A stretch of 64,000 nucleotides of DNA from Rhodoblastus sp963748385. GTDB taxonomy: Bacteria; Pseudomonadota; Alphaproteobacteria; Rhizobiales; Beijerinckiaceae. The first letter of the stretch is position 1, and each line of letters opens with the position of its first letter. Where the stretch lies: contig CAVVIQ010000009.1 in assembly GCA_963748385.1 (NCBI GenBank), forward strand, positions 62,001 through 126,000. The letters are read 5' to 3'. Shown in pieces: positions 1 through 9,176 of the stretch. Both the position numbers and the translations under genes were made by a program. The notes beneath the pieces were generated by a model. That model worked only from the letters and a program-made list of their open reading frames with translations. It made no database searches and was not told the origin of the DNA.

Positions 1-2443
1 CGAGCGCACGCGGCTTTATCTCCTTGCTCCCATCGCGCGCGGGCGAAAAGGCGAATATCGCAAGGAAATCGCCGAATACATGAAGCGCGGCTTCCAGCGC
101 CTGAAAATCGACGGCCAGTTTTACGACATCGCCGACGCCCCGGCGCTCGACAAGAAATTCAACCACGACATCGACGTGGTGGTGGACCGGATCGTGGCGC
201 GGCCCGACATTTCCGCGCGGCTCGCCGAAAGCTTCGAAACCGCGCTCGAACTCGCCGACGGGCTGGCGGTGGTGGAATTCGCCGAAAGCGCCAAGGGGCC
301 GGAAACGACAAGCCGCCCGAACGCATCATCTTCTCCTCGAAATTTTCCTGCCCGGTCTCCGGCTTTTCGATCGCCGAAATCGAGCCGCGGCTGTTCTCCT
401 TCAACAGCCCGCATGGCGCCTGCCCGAGCTGCGGCGGCATCGGCTCGGAGCAGAAGGTCGATCCCGACCTGATCGTCCCCAATCCCAACCTGACCCTGCG
501 CAAGGGCGCCATCGCGCCATGGGCCAAGTCGCCCTCGCCCTATTACGGCCAGACGCTGGAAGCCCTCGGCAGGGCGTTCAAATTCCGCATGGAGGACCAT
601 TGGGCCGACCTGTCCGAGGCGGCGAAACACGTCATCCTCCATGGCTCGGGCGACAGGGAAATCGTGTTCTCCTATGCCGACGGCCTGCGCTCCTACGAGG
701 TGAAAAAGCCGTTCGAGGGCGTGATCCGCAATCTGGAGCGGCGCTATCTCGAAACCGAGAGCGACTGGGCGCGCGAGGAAATCTCGCGCTTCATGTCGGC
801 GCGGCCCTGCGACGCCTGCGCCGGTTTCCGCCTCAAGCCCGAGGCGCTCGCCGTCAAGATCGACCACCGGCACATCGGCGAGATTTCCGAGCTGTCGGTG
901 CGTGACGCCTCCGTTTGGTTCAAGGAATTACCGTCGAAAACTTGACGCAAAACGTCAGGAAATCGCCGCGCGCATCCTGCGCGAGATCGACGACCGGCTG
1001 AAATTTCTCGTCGATGTCGGGCTCGATTATCTCACGCTTTCGCGCGGTTCGGGGACCCTTTCGGGCGGCGAGAGCCAGCGCATCCGACTCGCCTCGCAGA
1101 TCGGCTCAGGGCTCACCGGCGTTCTCTATGTGCTGGACGAGCCCTCGATCGGCCTACACCAGCGCGACAACGCCCGCCTGCTCGATACATTGCGGCGGCT
1201 GCGCGACCTCGGCAATTCGGTGATCGTGGTCGAGCATGACGAGGACGCCATTCTCGCCGCCGATTATGTCGTCGACGTCGGCCCCGGCGCAGGAATCCAT
1301 GGGGGCGAGATCGTGGCCCAGGGAACGCCGGCCGACATATTGGCCGACGAGAATTCCCTCACCGGGGCCTATCTCACCGGCCGCCTGCAGGTCGCCGCGC
1401 CAAAAAAGCGCCGCAAGCCTGAAGCCGGGCGGCGGCTGCGGCTGACCGGCGCGCGCGGCAACAATCTGAAAAACCTCGACGTGGATATTCCACTCGGCCT
1501 GTTCACCTGCATCACCGGAGTATCGGGCGGCGGCAAATCCACCCTGATCGTCGACACGCTCTACAAGGTGGTGGCGCGGCGGCTCAATGGCGCGCTGGAG
1601 CACCCGGCGCCCTTCGACAAGCTCGAAGGCCTGGAATTGATCGACAAGGTCATCGACATCGACCAGTCGCCCATCGGCCGCACGCCGCGTTCCAATCCCG
1701 CGACCTATATCGGCGCCTTCACCCCCATGCGCGACTGGTTCGCCGGCCTGCCCGAGGCCAAGGCGCGCGGCTATGGGCCGGGCCGCTTCTCCTTCAACGT
1801 CAAGGGCGGGCGCTGCGAGGCCTGCCAGGGCGACGGGGTGATCAAGATCGAAATGCATTTTCTGCCCGATGTCTACGTCACCTGCGACGTGTGCAAGGGC
1901 AAGCGCTACGACCGCGAGACCCTGGAGGTGCGCTACAAGGACAAGAGCATCGCCGACGTGCTCGACATGACGGTGGAAGAGGCGGCGGAACTGTTCAAGG
2001 CCGTGCCGTCGATCCGCGACAAGCTCAACACGCTTGCCCGGGTCGGCCTCGGTTATGTGAAAGTCGGCCAGCAGGCGACGACGCTGTCCGGCGGCGAGGC
2101 GCAGCGCGTCAAATTGTCGAAGGAGCTTTCGCGCCGCGCCACCGGCGGAACCCTCTATATTCTCGACGAGCCGACCACCGGCCTGCATTTCCATGACGTG
2201 AAGAAATTGCTCGAAGTGCTTCAGGCCCTTGTCGAACAGGGCAACAGCGTGGTGGTGATCGAACACAATCTCGAAGTGATCAAGACCGCCGACTGGATCG
2301 TCGACCTGGGACCCGAGGGGGGCGACGGCGGCGGCCGGATCGTCGCCCAGGGCCCGCCCGAGGCGATCCTGCGCGAGCCCGCCTCGCATACCGGACGGTT
2401 TCTCAAGCAGGCGCTGGAGCGGCGGCCCCCCAGAAATCCGTGA
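1..2443 (+). CDS. uvrA: UvrABC excinuclease subunit UvrA, 5'-truncated, two frameshifts
   Basis: UvrA is the DNA damage-sensing ABC ATPase of nucleotide excision repair; it loads UvrB on lesions. The window opens inside the gene. Visible parts in order: a zinc-binding CPSC...CDAC region (nt 420-830), the first ABC signature LSGGESQR (about 1062), a second Walker A GVSGGGKST (about 1519), a CEAC...CDVC zinc finger (1815-1890), a second signature LSGGEAQR (2088) and the Walker B stretch LDEPTTGLH (2161). The frame is lost near 296-299 (one G too few in a G run) and regained near 933-936 (one A too many in GAAAAC). Repairing both gives one continuous UvrA. Two compensating indels in homopolymers suggest sequence error rather than decay. 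Confidence 0.93.
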
Positions 2444-2688
2444 TGAACCTGAAATTCACGGCGCCATGTTCTTGCGTTTCCGCACATGCTGACATGCGAA
2501 AATTGCCTGCGGCCCCGTTCTGCGATCCATTCTATATTGCATGGCTGAGTTGCAAAGAACACGGGTTGATTTTTGCCGCAGCGGCGCCAAATGAGTTCTT
2601 AGCCGAACAATCCGGGCGGCGGCTTGGAGCTTTCGCGTTCTGGATCAGTTGTTTGACTGAGCGGGCGCCGAAAGTCCCGTTCAATTTT

Positions 2689-2724
2689 GCGCCCGCTGGC
2701 CCCTCCCCCGGCGGGCGCTTTTTT
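2689..2724 (+). terminator. Rho-independent terminator after uvrA
   Basis: An 11-bp GC stem (2689-2699 with 2708-2718, one G-T wobble) is followed directly by six T. It lies 245 bp after the uvrA stop and points the same way. The rest of the 2444-2750 gap shows no convincing gene. Confidence 0.8.
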
Positions 2725-2750
2725 GCGCCATGCCATACCGGCCCATGCAG

Positions 2751-3140
2751 TCACGGCATGGCGATCAGCGCGGCGGCGACCAGGCGCTGCTCCCCGAGCA
2801 GGATATTATAGGTCTGGCAGGCGGCGCCGGTGTCCATCGGGTCGCAGCGGACGCCGAAATCGCGGAGTTTCTGGCGCAGGGCGGCGGGGACCGGCTGGAG
2901 CGACCGCCCGCAGCCGAACAGCAGAATTTCGACCGCGCCGCGCGGCAAAGCGAACAGGGGCGCGAGCGAAGCCTCGTCGATTTCCGAAAAAATCCTGGGC
3001 GCGAAGGCGTGGATTCCATCCGGCAGGGCCAGGACCGAGCCGCGATGAGACATGTCGCCGAACCGGAACCCGCCGGCGCCGAAAGCCTCTATGGCGTGGC
3101 GACCCGGTAGAAAGCCTTCGTATCGCGGCTCGACCGGCAT
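2751..3140 (-). CDS. Mth938-like domain (DUF498) protein
   Basis: A 129-residue soluble protein. The core YEGFLPGRHAIEAFG...FRFGDMSHRGSVL and the later LLFGCGRS segment match the Mth938-like fold, whose mitochondrial relative NDUFAF3 helps assemble complex I. Bacterial members have no settled function. The open frame extends upstream to 3332, but that part is arginine/alanine-rich and unlike the family, so I start at the ATG at 3140 (MPVEPRYEG). It lies 115 bp downstream of secF on the same strand and may be the last gene of the yajC-secD-secF transcript, a neighbourhood I associate with this family in alphaproteobacteria. Confidence 0.8.
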   Translation of the reverse strand: MPVEPRYEGFLPGRHAIEAFGAGGFRFGDMSHRGSVLALPDGIHAFAPRIFSEIDEASLAPLFALPRGAVEILLFGCGRSLQPVPAALRQKLRDFGVRCDPMDTGAACQTYNILLGEQRLVAAALIAMP

Positions 3141-3255
3141 CAGGCGGCTTCCGCAAGCATGTTTCGCAAGCCGCGGAAACGCCTTGGCGCGGCATTTCCG
3201 CGTCGAGGGTTGAATTTCCGCGCCAGCGGAATGCGATTGTGCTCGCGCAATCGCA

Positions 3256-4221
3256 TCAGGCTCCGGAAAGCGGCCGCGCGCCGGTCTTGCCGCCGACGCC
3301 GGTGACTTCGTCGGCCGCCGCGCGGCCCTCATTGCGCAGGCCGAGATAGATCAGGGTCGGCGAGCAGATGAAGATCGAGGAATAAGTCGCGACGAAAATG
3401 CCCCACATCATGGCGAGCGAGAACGAGCGGATCACATGGCCGCCGAAAACGATCAGCGACAGCAGCGCCAGAAAGACCGTGGTGGCGGTCATCAGGGTCC
3501 GCGGCAGCACCGCGTTGATCGACAGGTCGATCAGCTCGTCGGTCGGCATCTTCTTGTATTTGCGCATATTCTCGCGGATGCGATCCAGCACGACCACGGT
3601 TTCGTTGAGCGAATAGCCGACGATGGTCAGGATCGCCGCGATCGAGGTGGTGTTGAATTCGAGCTGGGTGATCGAGAAAAAGCCCACCGTCAGCAGAAGA
3701 TCGTGCATCGTGGCGGTGATCGCGGCCAGCGCGAACTGCCATTCGAACCGGAACCAGAGATAGGCCAGCACCGCCAGGATCGAAATGACGACGCCGAGCG
3801 TGCCCTGCTGCACCAGTTCGTTCGAGACGCGCGGGCCGACCACGGAAACGGCGCGGAAGTCGTAAGAATCGCCGAGGGCCTGTTTCACCTTTTCGACCGC
3901 CGCCTGCTGGGCGGAGTCGCCGCCCGGCTGCATGCCGAAGCGGATCGAGGCGTCTGCCGGCGTGCCAAAACCCTGCACTTCGAGGTCGCCGAGACCGAGA
4001 TGGCTGGAAAGGTCGCGGATATAGGAGAGATCGGCGTTACCCGACCTGGCCTTCACCTCCATCATCGTGCCGCCGGAGAAGTCGATGCCGAAATTCATGC
4101 CGACGACGAGAAAGAGCGCGACCGCGACGATCGAAAGCACGGCGGAAAAGGGATAGGACACGCGCCGGAAACGCATGAACGGGAATTTGGTGTTTTCGGG
4201 CGCGAGGCGGAGAAGCTTCAT
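3256..4221 (-). CDS. secF: Protein translocase subunit SecF
   Basis: SecF is the smaller part of the SecDF complex in the inner membrane, which uses the proton gradient to help pull exported proteins through SecYEG. The 321-residue product has a first membrane helix at about 24-43, then the hallmark GIDFSGGTMMEV at 45-56, a periplasmic loop, and five more helices including the conserved SLNETVVVLDRIREN segment. Its start lies 12 bp after the secD stop, so the two are almost certainly co-transcribed and made together. Length is normal for SecF. Confidence 0.97.
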   Translation of the reverse strand: MKLLRLAPENTKFPFMRFRRVSYPFSAVLSIVAVALFLVVGMNFGIDFSGGTMMEVKARSGNADLSYIRDLSSHLGLGDLEVQGFGTPADASIRFGMQPGGDSAQQAAVEKVKQALGDSYDFRAVSVVGPRVSNELVQQGTLGVVISILAVLAYLWFRFEWQFALAAITATMHDLLLTVGFFSITQLEFNTTSIAAILTIVGYSLNETVVVLDRIRENMRKYKKMPTDELIDLSINAVLPRTLMTATTVFLALLSLIVFGGHVIRSFSLAMMWGIFVATYSSIFICSPTLIYLGLRNEGRAAADEVTGVGGKTGARPLSGA

Positions 4222-4233
4222 GTCGGAGACCCG

Positions 4234-5814
4234 TCAGATCGGCAGCCTGGTCGGCCGCGCGTGGCGGTACCAGAGGGCGATCATCATCCGCGTCATGGTG
4301 ACGGCGGTGATGATGGTGGTGAGGATGCCGAGCGCCAGCGAGACCGCGAAGCCGCGCACCGGGCCTGACCCGAGGAAATAGAGGATCGCCGCGACCACGA
4401 ACATGGTGACGTTGGAGTCGACGATGGTGGCGAAGGCGCGCTTGAAGCCGGCGTCGAGCGCCGAAATCAGCGACCGCCCGGCATGGGATTCCTCGCGGAT
4501 GCGCTCATAGATCAGCACGTTGGAGTTGACCGCCATGCCGATGGTCAGCACGATGCCGGCGATGCCCGGCAGGGTCAGGGTCGCGCGCAGCAGCACCAGA
4601 GCCGCGAAGATGAAGGAAATATGGATCAGCAGGGCGAGATTGGCGAAAACGCCGAAGACGCCATAGGTGATCAGCATATAGGTGACGACGAGCGCCGCCG
4701 CCCAATAGGCGGCGCGCTTGCCCGCGTCGATCGAGTCCTGGCCGAGGCCGGGGCCGACCGTGCGCTCCTCGACAATGGTGAGCTTGGCCGGCAGGGCGCC
4801 GGCGCGCAGCAGGATGGCGAGATTATTGGCCTGCTCGACCGTGAAGCGGCCGGAAATCTGGCCCGAGCCGCCAGTGATCGGCCCAAGGATGCGCGGCGCG
4901 GAAATCACCTTGTTGTCGAGCACGATGGCGAAGGGCCGCCCGACATTGGCCGAGGTCACCTGACCGAATCTCTGACCGCCGCGAATGTTGAAGCGAAAGT
5001 TGACCACCGGCTCGCCGCTGCGCTGGTCGAAGCCGGGCTGGGCGTCGGTGAGATCCTCGCCCTGCACCATGACCTGTTTTTCCACCGGCAGCTGGCCGGG
5101 CTGATCGGTCTGGTCGAGCATGTCGACGTCGCCGGGATTGTAACCCGGCTCGGCGACGAGGCGGAACTCGAGCTTGGCGGTGGTGCCGACGATGTTCTTG
5201 AGCCGGTCGGTGTCCTTGAGCCCAGGCACTTCGACCAGGATGCGGTCCGAGCCTTCGCGCTGGATATTGGGCTCGGTGGTGCCGAGGCCGTTGACGCGGC
5301 GGTTGAGCACCTCGATCGTCTGCTCGACGGCATGGGCGATCTTGTTGTTGATGGCCGTGTCGGTGAGCGTCAGCTTGAGCAGACCGTCGCCGGCGTCGGT
5401 GACGTCGAGGCCGGAGCCGCCGGGGCCGGCGGAGACCTGCACCAGGCTGTAAAGCTTGGGCATGATCCGCGCCCGCGCGTCGGCGTCGGGGATGCGGACC
5501 TGGACGCCGCGCGAACTCATGCCGATGCCGCCGGAAATCGGGATTTTTTGCTCGCGAAGCTCGCGGCGCAGGTCGTCGCGCAGGTTGCCGACCATGGTGC
5601 GGACCACGTCGCCGCGATCGACCTCATAGAGCAGATGCGCGCCGCCCTGGAGATCGAGGCCGAGCACGATCGAATTCGGCGGCAGCCACGACGGCAGGAT
5701 CTGCGCCAGTTTCGCGCGATTGTCCGGCCCGATCATGCTGGGAATGCAGATCAGGATCGCGATCAGGGTCGCGGCGAGGGTGGAAACGATTTTCCAGGGG
5801 GCGTAGCGCATCAT
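4234..5814 (-). CDS. secD: Protein translocase subunit SecD
   Basis: SecD pairs with SecF to form the proton-driven accessory of the Sec translocon. The 526-residue protein has an N-terminal helix (about 9-27), the GLDLQGGAHLLYEVD motif near residue 53, a large periplasmic P1 domain, and a C-terminal block of helices with LTIGMAVNSNVLIYERIREE, the conserved fourth-helix region. It sits between yajC (27 bp upstream) and secF (12 bp downstream), the standard bacterial order. No truncation is visible. Two adjacent Met codons open the frame; the first is used here. Confidence 0.97.
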   Translation of the reverse strand: MMRYAPWKIVSTLAATLIAILICIPSMIGPDNRAKLAQILPSWLPPNSIVLGLDLQGGAHLLYEVDRGDVVRTMVGNLRDDLRRELREQKIPISGGIGMSSRGVQVRIPDADARARIMPKLYSLVQVSAGPGGSGLDVTDAGDGLLKLTLTDTAINNKIAHAVEQTIEVLNRRVNGLGTTEPNIQREGSDRILVEVPGLKDTDRLKNIVGTTAKLEFRLVAEPGYNPGDVDMLDQTDQPGQLPVEKQVMVQGEDLTDAQPGFDQRSGEPVVNFRFNIRGGQRFGQVTSANVGRPFAIVLDNKVISAPRILGPITGGSGQISGRFTVEQANNLAILLRAGALPAKLTIVEERTVGPGLGQDSIDAGKRAAYWAAALVVTYMLITYGVFGVFANLALLIHISFIFAALVLLRATLTLPGIAGIVLTIGMAVNSNVLIYERIREESHAGRSLISALDAGFKRAFATIVDSNVTMFVVAAILYFLGSGPVRGFAVSLALGILTTIITAVTMTRMMIALWYRHARPTRLPI

Positions 5815-5841
5815 GGCGGGCGGCGGGTCCGTCTTTAGCCG

Positions 5842-6183
5842 TCAGGCGTTGTCCTTGACCGGCTCGCCCTTGGCGCGCACTTCGGAAATGGCCGACCGGG
5901 CCTGGCGCACCCGGACATTTGGGGCGATCTCGATCTCGACCTCGTTGTCGTCCACCGTCTTGGTCACCTTGCCGATCAGCCCGCCATTGGTGACCACGGT
6001 GTCGCCCCGGCGGATGTTGGCGACCAGGTCCTGGTGCGCCTTGGCCTTCTGCTGCTGGGGCCGGATGAGCAGGAAATACATGATGACGAGAATGATGGCG
6101 AAGGGCGCCATCTGCATCAGCACGTCGGCGCCGTTCGCGCCGCCGCCGGCGGCCTGGGCATAGGCGGGGGTTATGAAATTCAT
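5842..6183 (-). CDS. yajC: Preprotein translocase subunit YajC
   Basis: YajC is a single-span inner-membrane protein that associates with SecDF. This 113-residue copy has a short N terminus, one hydrophobic helix (about 26-43, MAPFAIILVIMYFLLI) followed by the family motif RPQQQKAKAHQ, then a small cytoplasmic domain with RRGDTVVTNGGLIGKV. It is the first gene of the minus-strand yajC-secD-secF unit. The upstream gap of about 300 bp to bfd must hold this operon's promoter, but I could not assign one with confidence. Confidence 0.95.
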   Translation of the reverse strand: MNFITPAYAQAAGGGANGADVLMQMAPFAIILVIMYFLLIRPQQQKAKAHQDLVANIRRGDTVVTNGGLIGKVTKTVDDNEVEIEIAPNVRVRQARSAISEVRAKGEPVKDNA

Positions 6184-6399
6184 GTCCTGATTTCCACGCT
6201 GAGATCGCGCGCTCGCGCGCCGGGATCGATTTTGCGCCGGACTATAGCCATGGCAGGCCCGAAAGCAATGGCGGCCTGGGCAGGATTCTGGAAAAGAAGG
6301 GGGAAGATGTCGAACAAAGCCGGCGAAGGCCGCTCGTCCGCGTCGGCCTGTGGAGCCGCACGCCGCGAAACGGCGCCTTTACGCCGCCGCCTTCCCTGG

Positions 6400-6416
6400 T
6401 TTAGAATTTATCTAAC
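6400..6416 (+). promoter_or_regulatory. Putative Irr box (ICE motif) upstream of bfd-bfr
   Basis: TTTAGAATTTATCTAAC matches the rhizobial Irr/ICE consensus TTTAGAA-N3-TTCTAAA at 12 of 14 fixed positions. It lies 73 bp before bfd. Irr controls bfr and other iron genes in Bradyrhizobium and relatives, so the placement fits the function. The rest of 6184-6488 shows no gene. Confidence 0.55.
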
Positions 6417-6488
6417 GAACGCCAAATTGCTTCGGTCAGCGAGGCGGCCGTGTTTGAATGGCCCTGTTGCAACCAGCGGCGGCAAGAC

Positions 6489-6725
6489 ATGATCCTTTGT
6501 TCCTGCAACATGATCACCGATCGGGACGTCCGGGCCAGCGTCAGGCCGTGCGGCGCATCCGCGGCAAGCGCCCGCGATGTTTTCAAGCACAAGGGTTGCT
6601 TGCCGAACTGCGGCCGCTGCGTGCGCAATATCCAGGGTCTATGCGACCGCGAGGCCGCCGCCAGGGCGCAAGGCCGGTCGCGAATTCCCTCGGCGGGGCC
6701 GGCTCTCGCCATGGCCGCCGAATGA
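6489..6725 (+). CDS. bfd: Bacterioferritin-associated ferredoxin (Bfd)
   Basis: A 78-residue [2Fe-2S] ferredoxin that in characterised systems docks on bacterioferritin and reduces the stored iron so that it can leave. The cluster ligands are visible as C4-S-C6 at the N terminus (MILCSCN) and the pair in CLPNCGRC near residue 38. The basic C-terminal tail after residue 60 is longer than in E. coli Bfd. I start at the ATG at 6489 because Bfd proteins begin directly before the CxC pair. It lies 70 bp upstream of bfr on the same strand, with an Irr-type site upstream. Confidence 0.92.
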   Translation: MILCSCNMITDRDVRASVRPCGASAASARDVFKHKGCLPNCGRCVRNIQGLCDREAAARAQGRSRIPSAGPALAMAAE

Positions 6726-6795
6726 GCCGAGCCTGAGCGGAACGATTCACCCGCCGGCAAGTTTATGATTTGGCGCAAGAACATGGAGAAGCCCG

Positions 6796-7275
6796 ATGCG
6801 CGGCGACGCGAAAGTCATTGAATATCTCAACAAGGGCCTGCGCAGCGAACTGACCGCGATCAACCAGTACTGGCTGCATTTCCGCATTCTCGACAATTGG
6901 GGCTACAAGGGCCTCGCCAAAAAATGGCGCGAGGAATCGATCGAGGAAATGACCCACGCCGACAAGTTCACGGCGCGGATTCTGTTCCTCGAAGGTTTTC
7001 CCAACATGCAGGAGCTGAACGGCCTCACCATCGGCGAGAACGTCAAGGAAATCATCGAGCTCGACCTCGCCTCGGAAGTGACGGCGCGAGCGCTCTATCT
7101 CGAGGCGGCGGCTTATTGCCTGTCGGTCAACGACCGGGTGACCATGAACCTGTTCGAGGAACTGGCCCACGACGAGGAAGAGCATATCGACTTCCTCGAA
7201 ACCCAACTGGAGCTGATCAAACAGCTCGGCGTCCAGCTCTATGCGCAGAAGCACGTCGGCGAATTGTCGTCGTAA
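6796..7275 (+). CDS. bfr: Bacterioferritin
   Basis: Forms a 24-subunit haem-containing iron-storage shell with ferroxidase activity. The 159-residue protein keeps all dinuclear-site ligands at their textbook positions: E18, E51, H54, E94, E127 and H130. It also keeps the haem-binding M52. Length is normal. The ATG at 6796 follows a GGAG-type site (tggagaagcccg). With bfd just upstream it forms an iron store-and-release pair, probably repressed or induced by iron through the Irr-like site at 6400. Confidence 0.97.
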   Translation: MRGDAKVIEYLNKGLRSELTAINQYWLHFRILDNWGYKGLAKKWREESIEEMTHADKFTARILFLEGFPNMQELNGLTIGENVKEIIELDLASEVTARALYLEAAAYCLSVNDRVTMNLFEELAHDEEEHIDFLETQLELIKQLGVQLYAQKHVGELSS

Positions 7276-7297
7276 CCCGTGCTTGTGACGACGAACC

Positions 7298-7846
7298 TCA
7301 GTCGGCCCGTTCCGCCTTCAGGTCGAAATCGACGCCGACGTCAAAGGAAACCCATTCGTCGCTCGCCCATTGTCCCTGCCCCACGCCGAAGGCGTCGCGC
7401 CTGAGGTCGGCATGGCCTTTCGCCTCGGCCTTGCGTCCGTCGATCGCCAAGGTGAAAGGCAGACGGATCTGTTTGCTCACGCCGCGCAGGGTCAGGTCGC
7501 CGACGGCCTCGTAGCCCGCGGCGGTTCGCGTCACCTGACGCGATTCGAACCGCGCCTGCGGGAAAGCCGCAATATCGAACCAGTCCTTGTCCGGCAACGC
7601 CGCATCGCGCTGCCTGTCGTCGGTCGCGGCGCTGGCGACATCGACCGTCACGACGATTTTCGTCTCGACCAGTTTTTCCGGATCGAGCGAAATTCTTGCG
7701 TCGAACCGGCTGAACCGCCCGGAAAATTTCTCGCCGGCCTGCTCGCCGGTGAAGGTCAACGCGCTGCCGGGCAAAATTTTCCAGTCGGCGGCGTGCGCCG
7801 TCGGGACTGCCGCCAGCAGCGCGGCGGCGAGGACCGAGCGCATCAT
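7298..7846 (-). CDS. YceI family periplasmic protein (second copy)
   Basis: A 182-residue lipocalin-fold protein; YceI proteins bind long polyisoprenoid lipids, and some are linked to periplasmic quinone or osmotic/acid stress. A signal peptide MMRSVLAAALLAAVPTAHA is cut before ADWKI. The domain runs from about residue 20 to the end, including the conserved DLTLRGVSKQIRLPF. The ATG overlaps the TGA of the cytochrome b561 gene (ATGA at 7846-7843), so translation is probably coupled. This is the last gene of a three-gene unit and differs clearly from the first YceI at 8429-9043, so it is not a recent duplicate. Confidence 0.9.
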   Translation of the reverse strand: MMRSVLAAALLAAVPTAHAADWKILPGSALTFTGEQAGEKFSGRFSRFDARISLDPEKLVETKIVVTVDVASAATDDRQRDAALPDKDWFDIAAFPQARFESRQVTRTAAGYEAVGDLTLRGVSKQIRLPFTLAIDGRKAEAKGHADLRRDAFGVGQGQWASDEWVSFDVGVDFDLKAERAD

Positions 7847-8427
7847 TTTCCATTCTCCGGAACCCGGCCGAACAGGCTCATCCGCGCCAGCGGAACATCG
7901 CCCTTGACCGCATGGCGCAGAGCGCCGCCGACGTGGCCGGCGAGGACCGCGATCAGCGCATAGGCGCCATATTTGTGCGCGGCCACGAAAACCGCATGGA
8001 TCGGCGCCTTGTCCGGCAGGTCGGCCAGGAACGGAATATTCGGCCAGGGCATGATTCCGAACAGCACGGTCGGGATGTTCAGCGGCGAGGTCGAGACGTC
8101 CGCCCAGCCGGTCAGAGGCAGGGCCAGCATGAAGAGATAAAGCGCGGCATGGGTGGCATGGGCGGCGTTGCGCTCCACCGCCGGCAGGGCGTCGGGCAAG
8201 GGCGGCGCGGGCCGGGCGAACCGCCACGCCAGCCGCGCCGCCGCCAGCAGCAGGATGACGATCCCGATGGACTTGTGAAGCTGAAAAAGTTGGATCACGC
8301 GCATTTTGGGAAGACCCGCGTGTTTCATCGCCAGTCCGACGCCGATCAGGGCGAATATCCCCAGGGCCATGGTCCAGTGGAGGACCACCGCGACCGGGTC
8401 GTAACGCGCGCGCGACAGGCTCGCCAT
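7843..8427 (-). CDS. Cytochrome b561 family membrane protein
   Basis: A 194-residue four-helix membrane protein of the bacterial cytochrome b561 (YceJ-like) family, which moves electrons between quinol and periplasmic acceptors. Haem-ligand candidates are H18 in VVLHWTMALG, H50 in FQLHKSIGI, and histidines in the later helices (ATHAALYLF and AAHKYGAYAL). I choose the ATG at 8427, one base after the TGA of the upstream yceI, over a longer start at 8454 inside that gene. It lies between two yceI genes. E. coli has a simpler yceJ-yceI pair, so the family link is known, but the sandwich order is less usual. Confidence 0.88.
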   Translation of the reverse strand: MASLSRARYDPVAVVLHWTMALGIFALIGVGLAMKHAGLPKMRVIQLFQLHKSIGIVILLLAAARLAWRFARPAPPLPDALPAVERNAAHATHAALYLFMLALPLTGWADVSTSPLNIPTVLFGIMPWPNIPFLADLPDKAPIHAVFVAAHKYGAYALIAVLAGHVGGALRHAVKGDVPLARMSLFGRVPENGK

Positions 8428-8428
8428 G

Positions 8429-9043
8429 TCAGTGCTGCGACTCGAAAGCGGCATGGATGGTCAGATGGACCGTGTCGCCGATCATCGGCGCATATTTCGT
8501 CACGCCGAATTCCGTGCGCTTGATCGCGCCTTCGCCGTCGAAGCCGACCGTATAGCCCTTGGTGATCGGATTGACGCCCGCGCCGACGAAATGCGCCTTC
8601 AGGGTGAGCGGCCTGGTCACGCCGTGCAAGGTGAGATCGCCTTCGACGGTCGCCTGGCCGGCGCCCGTCGGGATCACCCTGGTCGAGACGAAAGTCGCCT
8701 TCGGATATTTGTCGGCGTCGAGCCATTCGGCGCCGCGCAATTCGCCGGTGAGCTTTTCCACCGGAGTGAGGATGGTCGCCGCTTCCACCGAAACGTCGAG
8801 TTTCGAATTGGCCGGATGGGCCGGATCGAGCTTGAGCGAGCCCGAGGCGCCGGTGACGACGCCGGAAAAGTTAGACAGGCCGAAATGCGAAACCGAGAAC
8901 AGGACCTGGGTGTGGTAGGGCTCGACCCGATAGTCGCCGGCCTTGACGTCCTTGCCTTGGCCGCCTGGCGCCTGAGCGAGCGAGACCGAGACGGCGCCGC
9001 AAACCAGAGCCGCGCCGAGGGCGGCGACAACAATACGCTTCAT
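8429..9043 (-). CDS. YceI family periplasmic protein (first copy)
   Basis: A 204-residue exported lipocalin-fold protein. A signal peptide of about 26 residues ends at AQA. The mature part begins DYRVEPYHTQVLFSVSHFG and contains DLTLHGVTRPLTL, both standard YceI landmarks. The start at 9043 has an AAGGAA site; the frame extends further upstream but without family similarity. It is the promoter-proximal gene of yceI-b561-yceI and is divergent from the LysR gene at 9177, with a LysR-type palindrome in between. A lipid or isoprenoid-quinone carrier feeding the b561 is the natural guess, not shown. Confidence 0.92.
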   Translation of the reverse strand: MKRIVVAALGAALVCGAVSVSLAQAPGGQGKDVKAGDYRVEPYHTQVLFSVSHFGLSNFSGVVTGASGSLKLDPAHPANSKLDVSVEAATILTPVEKLTGELRGAEWLDADKYPKATFVSTRVIPTGAGQATVEGDLTLHGVTRPLTLKAHFVGAGVNPITKGYTVGFDGEGAIKRTEFGVTKYAPMIGDTVHLTIHAAFESQH

Positions 9044-9152
9044 GATCCGATTCCTTTTTCTCGAAACGGCGCCGACGTGGTTTGCGCCGGGCTTGCGACT
9101 AATCTGCGGCCTTTCGCCTCTGGCGTCCAGACGTTGGTTCATGATAGTTTCC

Positions 9153-9167
9153 ATCTGATTGTCAGAT
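9153..9167. promoter_or_regulatory. LysR-type operator between yceI and lysR genes
   Basis: ATCTGATTGTCAGAT is a perfect 6-3-6 inverted repeat. It fits both the general LysR consensus T-N11-A and the stricter ATC-N9-GAT form. It ends 9 bp before the LysR start codon and lies 110 bp from the divergent yceI start. Confidence 0.7.
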
Positions 9168-9176
9168 AGAACATCC

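Noticed and set aside
2440..3349. Plus-strand open frames over the Mth938-like gene and the terminator
   Set aside because: They are arginine/alanine-rich, lack any family motif and lie opposite a real gene or terminator.
3436..5838. Long plus-strand frames (up to 451 codons) opposite secD-secF
   Set aside because: High GC leaves long antisense frames open. The sequences are rich in Asp, His, Arg and Gly runs with no fold-like pattern, while secD and secF are certain.
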